Origin: Anoplopoma fimbria
Lineage: Eukaryota; Chordata; Actinopteri; Perciformes; Anoplopomatidae
NCBI RefSeq assembly: GCF_027596085.1
Contig: NC_072467.1
Span: 4,926,861-4,990,860, forward strand
Direction: 5' to 3'
Length of the DNA: 64,000 nucleotides
The position numbers and the translations under genes are program-made. The notes below the pieces were generated by a model. It was not told where the DNA came from and did not search any database. It saw only the letters and a program-made list of their open reading frames with translations. Below are positions 1 to 20,241 of this stretch, in pieces (the first letter of the stretch is position 1; the number at the start of each line of letters is the position of its first letter).

Positions 1-141
1 AAAGCTGCCAAATAAAAAGTCATAAATGTTCCAATAAAAAAAAAAACAGGTACACTGCCCAGTACAACACGGTGGTACCAGTTACCTATATGACTCCCCC
101 GCTCGTCTCATATGAGTCAGGCAGGACAAAGTCATATACAC

Positions 142-173
142 CGCCCCCTCCTCCTCCTCCTCCTCCTCCTCCC
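142..173. repeat. (CCT)n trinucleotide repeat
   Basis: About eight CCT/TCC units in a pyrimidine block, followed by CCCC. Polypurine on the transcribed-sense strand. Confidence 0.85.
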
Positions 174-324
174 CCTGGGCTCTCCTCTGTGATTGGAATG
201 AAAGGTAATGGTCCTGAAAGATGAAGAAAGCAGACTTTCCTCCACTCTTATCTCCTAACACCGACAGCCACTGGAGCAAACTCGCGCACACACTCAGTCA
301 GATGCATCGTTATGTATACGTATG

Positions 325-488
<164 letters not shown>

Positions 489-1006
489 ACTGTATAGCTG
501 ATGCAGGATGATGGCAGAAATAACATTGGTTTAATTGTGAAACACATCAAAGGAAAACACATCTTGCATGAGGCATCTCAGAGGATGAAACTGTATCGTA
601 ATAGTAACAGTTTTGTCTCTTTGAGAGAGAGTACATTAAAAAATTCCGGAAAGATGTAATGCTAAACAGATACAAAGTAATTTAATAGGAAGTTTAAAAT
701 ATTCATAAATATTGAATTAATCATTTATAATAGATCTTAAATTAACTGCCGTCCTTGAAGTATTAGATGTGAGGAGAGAAGCAAGAGAGAGAAGAGAGAA
801 AGTCTGTGATGGAGAAAGAGAACGATAAAGAATGAGCCCTCTAGACATTTTTCCTTCCCTGTACTAACATCTCCTTCGTCTGATGAATGAATATTCATGT
901 TTGATCCAGACACTGCTGCTCAACAAAGGCAGGGAAAGCCCTAAAACAGATCTCGCTCCACTTCTGATGTAGCAGCACCACTCAGAGGGCCTCTCTACTG
1001 TTTAGT

Positions 1007-1279
1007 CGGGCTGGGCGATAAGGAGAAAATCAAATACCACCATATTTGACTAAATACCTCTATAAGTGTATTGTGACAACATTGTAGTGTTGACTATTGG
1101 TGCTTTTATAAAGAATTTACGCAATTTTATTTTTTATAAATAATTATCAGTAATGTGGATATAATGAGTGGGTTAAAGATAAGAAAACACTTATGCCATA
1201 TTAAAATATCCCAAATCTAAGATAATATTTAGTCCCATATCACGATATTGATATAATAAAGATATACTGCCAGGGCCTC
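1007..1279 (+). mobile_element. Relic of a teleost MITE-like repeat (GGGCTGGGCGATA family)
   Basis: It starts with CGGGCTGGGCGATAAGGAG. Inside are ACATTGTAGTGTTGACTATT, GGTGCTTTTATAAAG, ATCAGTAATGTGGATATAAT and CACGATATTGATATAATAAA, in the order I remember from an abundant fish repeat whose two ends form an inverted repeat of GGGCTGGGCGATAT. The right terminus has decayed to ACTGCCAGGGCC. A 9-nt direct repeat CTGTTTAGT lies at 998-1006 and 1280-1288, consistent with a target-site duplication. No coding capacity. Confidence 0.7.
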
Positions 1280-1519
1280 CTGTTTAGTGGAGATCAGATA
1301 AACATTTATCCTGAATCACTGTGTGTGCTGTGTCTGTGATGTTGTCTCAGATAGTTGATAAGATGGTCATATATCATTGATATACAAAGAAAAAATGTAC
1401 AACACATTTTACTGTGGGTCATATGTATTTAAGTGTTCATCTGTACAAAAAACCAGACACGCAAACGGATGCCGAAGCGGCTCGCCGGCCTCTCTCTGCC
1501 ATCAGCATCTGCATGCCTG

Positions 1520-1522
<3 letters not shown>

Positions 1523-1615
<93 letters not shown>
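1523..1615. repeat. (TG)n microsatellite, 93 nt
   Basis: Perfect GT run bounded by GGAC and GACG. Confidence 0.95.
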
Positions 1616-1616
<1 letters not shown>

Positions 1617-1772
1617 ACGACACACAGTAGAGTTAAGGACAGTGAAGGCCGCTCTGATCACATCCTCTCCGCTGTTTCTGCTGACACAGCGTCCTGCTCC
1701 TGGAATCTAGCTGGTCACCTGAAACTATTCACTCACTTCCCCTGAAATCCCCTTGCGTTAGTGGAACATGGA

Positions 1773-1775
<3 letters not shown>

Positions 1776-1825
<50 letters not shown>
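1776..1825. repeat. (TG)n microsatellite, 50 nt
   Basis: Perfect TG run after GGAACA. Together with 1523-1615 and 1985-2094 it makes three arrays in under 600 nt. Confidence 0.95.
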
Positions 1826-1827
<2 letters not shown>

Positions 1828-1981
1828 AATAAGGGCTGAGTTGGCGTTCTGTGAGCCTCTCAGAGATAGCAGTGTCTTACAGTAGATTACAGTGGATCCA
1901 ATCCATACGCCCACCAGGCTCAACCAGACCCGCTCTCTATTCCTGTCTATCCCACAGCATAAGGAGGATAATAATGGGGGA

Positions 1982-2096
<115 letters not shown>

Positions 2097-2954
2097 AAAG
2101 CATGAATGCAGACACATCCTCAAAAATAAAGCTGACAACAGAGGGTGAACTCCCCAACAACTGGAGTTGGAGTAATACAATACCAGTTACTGCATATAGA
2201 GAGATGAATATTGTATCAGTTATTGGTGCTGTGGCTGTCAGTCTGAATGTGTAGTGTATTCATCATGGCTCACACACTGATAGAGGGCTGGAATCCTTCA
2301 TCACTCACATAGAGTCATTGTTATTCTCACACCCGGAAGAGGGGTGTGAGGATTTTCTTGTAGGTAACCTCAACAAAAGTTAGTTAACTCGTGGGACCAA
2401 GTCTGATCATTTGAGTCATTTAGACACACTTTACAAAACATTTGCAGTAATTGGAAGTTCAAGGATCATAATTCTGGGTTTTTTTCTGTCTGAGGTTTTG
2501 ATTTACTTCACTTTGTCCAAGTCTGTTTCCTGTTACTTGTGTTTCCTTATCTCCACTGCCTTGTGTGTCACCATGGAAATACTGACAAGAGCCATCTTCA
2601 ATAAGTGAAGTCCTTCTGTACATTTTCATGCTATTTCTCACACTTGTCATAGTGGAAAATAAGTACACACCGAGGAGGCAAAACTGCAAAAGAGGGACTG
2701 TAAAAGAATAAGAGAGATAAAGAAACTTTGACGTCTTGTTCCTTGACAGACGTTAAGTGTGTGTTATTCGGTGCGACAGGAAAACAAGAGGTGGGTGAAG
2801 AAGAGCTCAGTTGGTTCAGATATACATTTAATTCATCTGAGAGCACAGAAAAGAGAGTGAGGAGATAGGGTGAGGGCAGAGGGGTTAATAAGGCAGTGGG
2901 AATAATACAAGCGTTGGCAGCTCAGTGTGTCGCTGCCCCCTGAAAAAGAGCAGG

Positions 2955-2996
2955 ACACACACATGGACACACACACACACACACATGGACACGCAC

Positions 2997-3048
<52 letters not shown>
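2955..3048. repeat. Interrupted (CA)n array, 94 nt
   Basis: CA blocks separated by TGG and CG interruptions (ACATGGACAC, ACGCACACACGC), then a pure run from 3002. Confidence 0.93.
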
Positions 3049-3349
3049 CAGGAGAGAAGGACACAGACTGCTCAGTATGCAGCCCTGACATTGTCCACAT
3101 CTGATACGGGACATTAGCCCCTAACTCCCTCCATACACCGCTGCCCTTCACTTTATATTACTTTATGTTAATAGAAAAATATTACATACAACATCATTTG
3201 TCTTTGTTACCACGGCACCCCACAACTGATTTAAATGCATGTGTTTACCTCTGCAGACAGGTGAAGACAGGGGGAAGGGTGGGTGACTGACTGTGTGTGT
3301 GTGTCAATGCCTGTCAGTGTGTGTGTGTGTGGTAATGTGTGTGTGTTTG

Positions 3350-5480
3350 TAATAGGGGGAGTATAAATACACGCATCTTGTTCAGATTTATTGATCTTAC
3401 CCACCTCTCACCAGGACCATGCTGTAACGTTTATGTGTGTGTATATATAGGCATAATGTATGTGTTGCTGTGCAGGTGGTTGTTGAGTGCAGGACTCGGA
3501 CCTGCCATCACCCCCAACTCCAGCTGTATATTGATTACTGGCTCTTTTCTGAGGCAACAATGGTGAGGAAAATTATTATTTATAATAGAATTAAGAGATA
3601 GTAATAATAGAATTATAAAGACACACTTTGTACACCTTAGTTTTTCAAGTTAAATACATGTTTTTTTACTACTGATATTCAGTGTGTCTTGATCGATATA
3701 TAACACTTTTTTAAATATGTGCAATGCTAGAAATAAGAAAACATCTATGTTAAAAAAATGTATATTAGTCCAACAGTAATACAAAAGCATAAAATCTACC
3801 TCTTATTACTTTTCTCTGCAAGTAGCTGTAATCTTAAACGATAGTACAGCAATAAAAACTTTATGTTCAGGTGTGGGTGTGCAGCAAATTGTGAGGAGCT
3901 ACAAAGTGAAGATTTTTCAGGTATTTAAGTCATAGATAATAAATAATAAAACATGCTTGTCCACCAATAACCCTGGTAAAATAAATTAACTTAGTATTAA
4001 TTAACTTGAATAGGTGTGGACATTAATACAACCTGACACAGTGTTGGTTTTTACACTGCATTAAATAAACACAGCACATTTTGTCATTTTATAAATACAG
4101 GAAGTGAACATTTCACTCCTGTGTGTCAGGGCAACTTGTGTTTTCTTTTTGAGTAAACTACAGTAACTACAATACATAACATGCAGTTCAGGTGTGAAAA
4201 CTGACTAACAAAAGCTCCCAGTCAACTCTAGACACTAGTCGTTACACAATAGGTGGGGATAAGACATCTGACAGACAGGTCGATGTCTGACTGTCTCCCA
4301 CCACGACGTCTCCCCACTGACGTCCTCCCTGACCGGATGGGCTCACCTTAGAAGCTTAGAGGTCGCCTAAACCTGACTGTCTGGGATTGGGTGTGTGACC
4401 GTGTGAGTATGTGTATGTGTTTTTGTACTGTTTGTCATTACCACATTTTCTGTGGGCTATAATCAGTGTTACCATTAATCCATACGTCAATGAATCAATG
4501 TTGGGCTCCAAATGAGGCTGAAAGCTCTCAGCCATATCGACCTGTCATTTGAAACCCTGATGATCACTGGACTTCAATGTAAATGCCACCTTAACATCAG
4601 TCAGACTCACAATTTATGTATAAGGTTTCTATCAACGTACTTGAAGGTGGAGGGGCCTTCTGCTACAGATGAAACAGCGTCCTCACTTTAATTGAAAAAG
4701 ATCATTATTTTGACCTGTGTTTTGGTGATTGCTGGGTTCAAAGGTGCAAGGACATGTACTTTATATCAGAACTATAAGGATGCTATACTGTGTGGCTATT
4801 GATCTTGCAAGCGAGTAAACGTGGGTACATTTTCATGCACGTAAATGTTGTGGCATTAACAGAGTGCAAGGCCCCATTGCTGTAAACGATCCTGCACTTT
4901 GTCATCTCTGGGATGTCAAAGCTCATACGTTACACCGTTAAAACACCCCCATCACTTTACGGCCCAATGCTAATCCTACAGCACACTAATATGTACGTGA
5001 GTGTGTGTGCATGTGTGTGCTGAGCATGTTTACTGCATGTGTGTGTTTATGCTACATATTGCTCAATCCCTTTAGTGCTGATTATGAAGGTGTAGATTGA
5101 TAGTTGGCCTCGACACGGTGTTTAATCATATTGGCATTCCAAAGCAAAGAAAAATGGCAGTTGTAATGAAGTAGCACGGTGACATCATGTAGGGGTCATT
5201 CATTAGCAGCGGTTCAGAAAATGAGAAGAGCAACAAGACTAAGGAATTGGATGGATGGCATTAGAATAATGTGAAGGGTCTCAGAGGGGTCTATTGGAGT
5301 TATTCAGATGAGCGGGTTTGACCTTCTGTGTTAAGACAGTCAGAAAAATGTAAGATAGACGGCAAGTTTGTGGCAAGAAGTGAAGTCTGCAACCATGAAA
5401 GATGAACTCAAGACCCAACTGGGTCGTAGGAAACGTACTGTAGATCATACGCAGAGCAGTCTGAACAGACATCTTGTGGG
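3350..5480. other. Intron 8 stretch with nothing recognised
   Basis: AT-rich unique-looking DNA with short TG runs near 3293-3350 and 4990-5045 and no array over 50 nt. No ORF resembles a known protein. Confidence 0.6.
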
Positions 5481-5498
5481 TCCGACCCACAAAGCTCT

Positions 5499-6142
5499 GA
5501 TTCACCAAAAGCTACTGTCCGTTCTCTACACTGGCTCCCTGTAAGAGCTCGCATCCAGTTTAAGACTCTGGTGCTAGCCTACAGGGCAGTGAAAGGAACA
5601 GCTCCTTCCTATCTCCAGGCCATGGTCAAGCCCTACACCCCCGCCCGACCACTTCGCTCTGCTGCCTCGGGGCGACTGGTTGCCCCGTCGCTCAGAGGTC
5701 CCTGCGGCCGATCCACCCGGTCACAGCTTTTTCCTGTCCTGGCCCCACAGTGGTGGAATGAACTCCCCACTGACGTCAGGACAGCAGAGTCGCTGCCCAC
5801 CCGCAGGCTGAAAACTCACCTCTTCAAGAAGTACTACCCTGAGCCTTCCTCGTAGCACTTATTGCATTCGTATTAGTTGTTGCACTTATCCTATTCGTAT
5901 TAGTGTGTAGCACTTATTGTATTCGTATTAGTCTGTTGCAATTATTGTTTTCGTAGTAATTTGTTCCTGCACTATACTTTTGCTCTGGTTTATGCTTTAA
6001 GATGCTTGTTTAAGAAAGGAGATGCACTTATGACTTCTGGTGACTAGTAGTTCTCTTGAATACCTATGTTGAATACACTTCCTGTAAGTCGCTTTGGATA
6101 AAAGCGTCTGCTAAATGACTGTAATGTAATGTAATGTAATGT
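5499..6142 (+). mobile_element. 5'-truncated L2-like LINE fragment (C-terminal end of ORF2 plus 3' tail)
   Basis: An open frame of 118 codons runs from 5499 to a TAG at 5853-5855. It contains VRSLHWLPVRARIQFKTLVL, AYRAVKGTAPSYLQ, YTPARPLRSA, APQWWNELPTDVR and LKTHLFKKYY, the usual C-terminal tail of fish L2/CR1-group ORF2 proteins downstream of the reverse transcriptase. The 3' UTR holds a 28-nt minisatellite and then the hallmark end sequence around GCTTTGGATAAAAGCGTCTG CTAAATG, finishing in four GTAAT units (about 6119-6142), a typical L2-type 3' terminus also borrowed by fish SINEs. The 5' boundary is uncertain; no endonuclease or reverse-transcriptase core is present, so this is a dead 5'-truncated insertion. 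The uninterrupted frame suggests it is fairly young. It lies antisense to WWOX. Confidence 0.88.
5855..5965 (+). repeat. 28-nt minisatellite in the LINE 3' UTR (about 4 units)
   Basis: Units starting GCACTTATT or close variants begin at 5855, 5882, 5910 and 5938 (spacing 27, 28, 28), each followed by ATTCGTATTAGT-like sequence. The last unit is the most diverged. It lies directly after the LINE stop codon. Confidence 0.8.
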
Positions 6143-7779
6143 TGTGCAAGTCAAATGCAACTGCTTATCCACTGACACAGTCATTAATAAGAATAAACCA
6201 AAGCAAAGTGACTTAACACAGCAGCTTATTTCAGTAGAAGTGTCTGTCAGATACTCAAATAGTGTCTGAAAACTCCCCCGACATCAACGAACACTTCATG
6301 CAGCGATTGCAAGGTGTAGGAGAGTGGGAAACTATTTCTGGGCCTTTTCATGTGTACAACTGAACAACACAATGACTACCTTACAGGAGAGACCATCTGA
6401 AGATGTGCCCTATTATACCTGTATTTGAAATGCTTAACTTTACTCGCCCCGCTCTGTGAAAATCAGCTTTTCATCACCATCGAATGGGGCCGTATCCTTG
6501 TATTCAAACAGTGGCTGAACCGCATAACTTACTGGTGGAATAATGAACAAATGACCTCTCAGAGCAGAATTGGACATGAGTCTTTCACTTTTAAGAGGTT
6601 TCCCCAAAGTAGCACAGAATTAATTGTACAACACTTGAGCATTTCATAGGCTGGTGAGCATGTCCTGACTGATACAGAGTTCCACAGCTACCCAGTACTC
6701 ATGTGGACACAGAAGGACTTCACGTCACCCACACTGCTACAAACACACTATAAATGAAACAGGAAGAAGACAGAGAGGATGAGATACTGGGAGGGGGATA
6801 TAATAGCTTGTGCTCATTACAATCAATTAGGGTCAAGTTGAGAGCAGTGCCGGGTGGTGAAAAGGGGGGGGAGGGAAAATGGGAGGCGAGCAGAGAGGAA
6901 GGACGAGGGCTAGGGGGTGGCATCCTGGCAAATGCGGAAAGAGGGCCAATTAAAGTGAAAGCAAGGGGAAATATGAATGATTTAGTGCTTAAACACACAT
7001 GGGGACACACAGATATCTCTGTAAAGCACACATCTATTGAATGTAATGTCAGGCTCAGTGTAATCCTACAGGAGCAGCAGTGCTGTGTGTTTTGTTAGTT
7101 TGGACATGAAGCCTAATAACTAAAGGATGAGTGAGTAGTCGACATGAAAGGACTTCTCAGTTTCCCCCCCAGTGAACAACTCAGCGTCGGCTCTCATGCC
7201 ACACATTCACTGCTGTTTAACTAATATAAGAATTTCACAATCAGAAGTTGAGGGGAAAAGAGAGGAATTGACATTAGCTTAATCTCAAATGATAAGCATT
7301 TAATTTATCACCACCTTCAGCCATTGAGCTGGATTTCCAATCACCACTTGAAGCTGGTGTGAAAGTTTAGCTCCTCTACTGGCCACTAGATTCAAGACAA
7401 AAAGTAGAAACAAAAAGTAAAGGAAAAGGAAATTGGTTATTGGAGGCAGAAGTCCTCCATTGTCTATACTTTTCCCAATTTTTAAAAACTCAAAAGCTTT
7501 TCTTTCTCCTGACATTGTGACAGGCTGCACTGATTAATTAAAACAAATTAGAGCGTAAAATGAAATCGATCAGTCACACCTGCAGTGCTGAATCCCATTA
7601 CATCTCAGTTTTAATGTTGTGACTTGATGACTGTTAAATATGTGTTTCTGTGTGACTAAAGACAAACAATAATCTAAGGTCAAAGTGTGAAAATCTGGGG
7701 ACTTAAAGAAAACAGGATACTTGTAACCTTAGAATAAAGAAGCACTCACCCTCATACATCTCTTTCCCTCTCCCACACT

Positions 7780-7780
<1 letters not shown>

Positions 7781-7836
<56 letters not shown>
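7781..7836. repeat. (CA)n microsatellite, 56 nt
   Basis: Perfect AC run between CACTG and GCTCAC. Confidence 0.95.
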
Positions 7837-7839
<3 letters not shown>

Positions 7840-7992
7840 CACACAGAGTGCAGCCCTATGTGTGTTTGACTCATCTAAGTGAGATAATCCAGTTTTCCGG
7901 ATGAATTCGCCTTTGTGTCCCGAGGGCAGAGATTAAGATAAAGATATTAAACAAACAACAAGCCAAGCTCTCCCCTTCCCCCAGCTGCCTGT

Positions 7993-8007
7993 CCCCCCCC
8001 CCCCCCC
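7993..8007. repeat. C15 homopolymer
   Basis: Fifteen C in a row on the + strand, G15 in the transcript sense. Confidence 0.9.
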
Positions 8008-14986
<6,979 letters not shown>

Positions 14987-15765
14987 CGCAAGTGTAGAAG
15001 GAGGCAAAGCGGGTATTAGTCTGATGAAGTCATACAGGAAATCAATCCGGTATTGAAAGGAGAAAAATGCCCTGCCCAGGGGTGGTTGCACACGGGCCCG
15101 CACACAAACATACAGACACACTTAACAATGAGACAAAGTGAGATGTTCTATGAGCGAAAAAGACAAAAGGCTTGATACTGAAAAATGAGTTGGTGATATG
15201 TCAGGTTCAAGTAGAATGCTAAGGAGAGAGAAAGGCCAAAACAGGCTCTCAGATATTTGTGTTGGTTGTAAGTTGCATCTGAATGTTGATGCCTTAGTGA
15301 GTGTGTACAAGTACTTCAGACTATAGGTGTCCATATAGGAATTTGTGTGCATTCTGTGTATCAAACGGCTAACAGTGCAGGTCCAGCTCCAGGAGAGCAA
15401 GTGTTTAATAATGTATGGGGCCCAGAGACAGGGCCCTATAGATGGAGATGGACTGGGTGACTGAATTGTCAAGACACACAAAGATCTGTGCACACACAAA
15501 AGAAAATACACACACACAAACTATATTCCATCTTGCTCTCACTTACATACACACATAAACATACACAGCAGTCCATCTTAGCAGCGCTTCTCTTGATCTC
15601 CACTCCGACCACATCAATTGTTAATAAAGCCGGGGCCCTGGCTGATTACTAAAGATTATTCTGCTGTTTATTCTGATCAATGAAGCATTTCTATTCCTGC
15701 AGGCCCTCGTAGAGATGTTTGAAGGAGTGAGCTAGGGAGGCAAGCAAAGACAGAGAGACAGTGAA

Positions 15766-15797
15766 GGAAAGAGGTGGGTCCATATCTTAACGACTTT
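15766..15797 (+). repeat. 32-nt exact dispersed repeat, copy 2
   Basis: Identical to 11611-11642 in the same orientation, 4.1 kb away. Flanks are unrelated. Confidence 0.9.
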
Positions 15798-16262
15798 GGT
15801 CGCAGCAGTGTCTCCAGTGCCTACTGGAGCTCAGAGCTCAGAGGGGAAGTTAGGTAGATCTTAGCCTTGGGCTACAGCCCCTTATTCCTACCGGCAACTT
15901 CAGGACCCGAGCCCGGCTAAGACTCGAGTGGATATTAATTTCACTGACCAAGTGGCAGACAGAGGCGCTCCATAAGACCATCAGTCACCAGCTCTGAGCT
16001 ACTCAGCGGCTATTACTATGGTAATCTATACCCCAGGCCTGCGTGTGCACGTATGCTTGAGAGTACACACGTTTTGTGTATACGTGTGCAAGAGGGCGGC
16101 AGAAAGACAACAGAGAGGGATTGAGCAACTGTAAGCGTGTATCAACACTCATTAACAGAGACACACAATTACGTAGTCCCACACTTATGTTTCTGTTCAA
16201 CCGACATATGATGTTCACAGAGTAATTAATCATAAGAGGCGGAGAGGGGGAGGAGATGAGGT

Positions 16263-16280
16263 GGGGGGGGGGGGGGGGGG
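16263..16280. repeat. G18 homopolymer
   Basis: Eighteen G in a row between GGTGAT-like purine sequence and TGGAGGGG. The assembly length of such a run is often unreliable. Confidence 0.85.
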
Positions 16281-18804
16281 TGGAGGGGTGGAACAACATT
16301 ATGAGTCTGGGTAATTGTCTAATTTTCCTTCAGAGAGCCCAACGAAGAATTAGAAAACAAACTGCTAGTGCAGTTGCTCCATTCCACCGTTGAAGGATTG
16401 AGGAAAGCAAAGCCTCCCCAATTCACTAGGTATAATAAAGAATAACAAAAACCAGTGAAGACATTTGTTCAAAAGTTACTATTTCCCATTTGGTCTCTAA
16501 TGACTGGATGTTAAATTCTCCCAAAAGGGTAAAAATGGCTATACCTTGTGTCTTGCACTCCAGATGTACGCGTACACTTGTGTGCGTGTGTGTGCGTGTG
16601 CGTGTGTGTGTGTGTGTTTACAGCAGAGTACATTTTTGCAGATACATGCAGATGTGCTTTTGCACGAGTGGCACAGTCATAGCAATGTGGATTTTGTGTA
16701 GCTTTATGGGACAAGAAGTCAAATTATCATCACAACTCAGAGGTATTACTACTAAATCCACCATTACTGAAGGATAGAGAAGGCTGAACAGGACGGGCCT
16801 AAAAGTGACAATTTAGACAGACACACGAACAGACAGACAGACTGACACTAACTTGTTAGCCTTCCGGTCACCCATACCCAGTTCTGCTAACGGTAGCACT
16901 TTACTTTAAAGCTCTCTCTTTTCAGCAGGATAAAATAACAAGGTAAAAGTGTGAAAACAACTTAAAGTTACCTGCACTTCAGTAAAAGCTGTTTCTCCCC
17001 CTAAAATTAATTGCTTCTTACTGGGGACATTGAGTGCACATGACAGTGAAAGTCAAAGAGGCAGGAAGGCATCGCCTCGGTCCTCCTTTGTTCGGTAAAT
17101 GACTAAATATTTAATGTTCCGGGGCTCTTAAGATTAAAGGTAACATGTTGTCAGTAATAGTGGAGCTACTTCAAAGGATGTAAATTATGCATTTCTTCCT
17201 TTAGCAGAGAAATCAAAGCAGGTAATGAAGATTAAAGTTTGTGGACCTCCATTCTGTCTCTGGTTGAGGAGAAAGGAGGAGAGGAGACGGAGAGAGAAGG
17301 AAGAGGACCTGCGTTAGGAAGGTTAATCTATTCAGAGTGTGGGTTATCTGATTAAAGAATCATTGTGTTCATTTAATCTGTTCCAGTGAAGCTGGTGTAT
17401 GGAGCTGGGTGATAGTGGTGGGGCAGGGGCCCAGCCAACACTGACAAGAGGCGCTGAAGCCAAACCAAAGTGGCAATCAAAGAACTGCATGACTTTGGGG
17501 AGACTGGGAGACGCGGACAAACCTGCTATGCTGTTCAAAGTTCACTTGTATATAAAGTAGACATGTGGTATATTGTCAGGAAAGAAAAAAGACAGGAGGA
17601 AGAATTAAAGAGCTTCCAGTCACAACAGCATTCAAAGTGCAGTTATATGGCTTTTTCCAAAACATGCCATTTGACACAAGCTCACTACTGTTCTCTTTAA
17701 CCTTTTCCCCCTTTTGATGTATCCGTTTGTACAGATGGAGACGACACTGTTTCTATCAGTCCTGGACATGTTCTAGTCTGTGAGGAGCTGTGCTTACGAG
17801 TCCCCCTCGGGGCTATATTTTACTCCTCTCTAAGACACCAGTAAGAGAACAATCCGACCAGAAGGAGTTGACATTTAGAAACACAGGATTTTTTTTTTTG
17901 TTCTCTAACAGTCTGTGCTCCTCCATGAGAAATGAGGAAAAAGACGGGAGACGCTAAAAGGAAAAGAGAGGCGCTTAGCCCCGTCTTCGCACCCATCCCA
18001 TCATTTAGGCTATCCCACAATGCACCTCACAGAGGCCCCAACAGAGGAGTCAAGCCCATTAGCCTAGCAACGGGAGCGCTAATCGTCACATTCCATTACA
18101 GTTGATGGCAGCCTGGTGATTCTAATGTCCATTTGGAAGAAGTCACACAAGGGCCGACGTTGCGTCACCAGAGCAAAAGGGGGACCCAAACCAAAGAGTG
18201 AATTTGAGGTGACAGAGGCTCGGCAATCACATCATTTATTTCTTATTAATATGTGTATAAGTGTTTGGGCCTTTAACTATATTCCTCATAATTTGGGTTG
18301 AAGACGCTTTCCTCTCACCTGATCCCAACCAGCACAACTTTAACCCTCTACAGTGTATTCCTATACAAACTGCACTCTTGTGAAGCTGAAACAGTGTCGA
18401 GAGAGGCAGGAATGCAAATTGAACAAAGCCCGGCATCATTTTATTGGAATCCGATTCCTCTTTAACGGAACATAGACTTATCTATCACCATGAAACAACA
18501 CAAGAGCAGCTTCCAAATGAAGCACGGTGTGAGACAGAGTGAGGAGGGAGACAGAGAGACAGAGGGAAAGACAGAGGGAGGGAGTGCGGCAGGGGTAAAT
18601 AACATCTTCATCGCCACGCGCGTCTGCAGCAGCAGTCAGTCAGGCATCATTAATCCAGTGAGGAGCCTCATCCGTTGTGTATTGGTTCACTTTACAACAC
18701 TATAGTGCTGTCTAAATATTGACAGAGCTCTGTTGTCTGGGTTATTGACTGTCATCAGAATGCTCCCCTTCAGAGCCGAGTGTAAAAAGGAACTGTGAAG
18801 ATCT

Positions 18805-18825
18805 TGTGTGTGTGTGTGTGTGTCT

Positions 18826-18903
<78 letters not shown>
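18805..18903. repeat. (TG)n microsatellite, about 97 nt
   Basis: TG run with two TC interruptions near 18823 and 18829, ending in CGTGGG. Confidence 0.94.
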
Positions 18904-18904
<1 letters not shown>

Positions 18905-20173
18905 GGAGAAAGAGAGAGCCCTTGTCTCCGCAGAGTGCTGCCTTCCAATGGGCAGCACATGTAACAGCACAGGTGAGGTCCCACAAAAAAGAAAATGCAC
19001 TCAGCGCTAAAGACACATGCCTGCATTGTAGACACACACACAACAACAACTTACACACTCAATCGTGGGCGCACAAAGAAGGGCTGTAGCTTCTCACAAC
19101 TTGGCTGTCCTCTAAAATTCACTCACCTCAAATGATTTCTATGCAAATAGAGCCGCGGAGAAAAATGCAGCAGCTGAATTAAATCCAAAACACATTTGGT
19201 CAAAAAATCAATTCCCCTGGTCCTCCCCTCATCCACACAGACAGCCTACTCTTCACTCTCCCTATCCCACAGCACACAGCCCTGGACCGCTGATAAATAT
19301 TCATTTTTTTTATATTTATGTTACAGAAAATAGCTGTGATGGGCAAAATAGGAAAGCCTCCCCAACAAAAGCCTTCTGCAAACACGCACGCATGCACACA
19401 CAAACATGAGAACACACTTAAAGATGGACCTCGCCATTTACTAATAATCAGATAACTACTGCAATGGGCAAAAACAATAAGACTAGATTTAAATTATGTT
19501 TTTATTGTGGGTTATACTTTAAACAGATTGGATATAGTGTGTGAGCAGCTCTCTGACCTCTGTGCACACAGTGCTTTTAAAGTCCTTCTACATCCATCCG
19601 CCCTCCCTGTGTGCCAGAGCAACCACAACTCTCCTAACAGCACTTGAACATTCTCTCTTTCCAAAAAGAGATGGTAATTACTTGACAAATCACTGCCTCT
19701 TTTAAGTGCCAGATGAAAGAGTGTAAATGGGGGGAAATACGCAGGAAATAAAATAAAATACTGTTCTCCGTTAAGTGGCCGGAGAGGGAGAACTGGAGAT
19801 ATTTAATGTTGCTTAAATATGCAGTGTGATTCCACCCGCTGATTAAATTATAGCAGATGAGATCTTCTGTTGGCTGGAAACTTGAAGAAGTCCAGAGCTG
19901 TTTAAAAATGCATCAAACATGCTGTAGGATTAGCTCTCTGTCTCTGTCTTTCTCCGTCTCGCTAAGGGGAGGGAGGGGAGGACCGAGCCATGCGGAGGGG
20001 GAGGAGAGGCGAGGAGACAGAATCCACTCCCCTCACAAATGAGACTAATGCCTGTGTGTATGACAGAGAGCAAATATGATATTAAGTCACAGCACACTTA
20101 ATAATGAAACGCATGGAAAAGGAATTATTTGAATTAAGTCGAACCGCTGAAAAATGTGACAAAGTGTCTGTAT

Positions 20174-20191
20174 ATGTGTGTGCGTGGGTGG

Positions 20192-20224
<33 letters not shown>

Positions 20225-20241
20225 CGAGAGAGAGAGAGAGC
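20174..20241. repeat. Compound TG-GA array, 68 nt
   Basis: Imperfect TG (with GGGTGGG) to about 20208, then GAGA with one C interruption. Confidence 0.9.

Noticed and set aside
5281..5508. 75-codon minus-strand frame overlapping the start of the LINE fragment
   Set aside because: No similarity recognised; it is partly the antisense of the LINE coding remnant.
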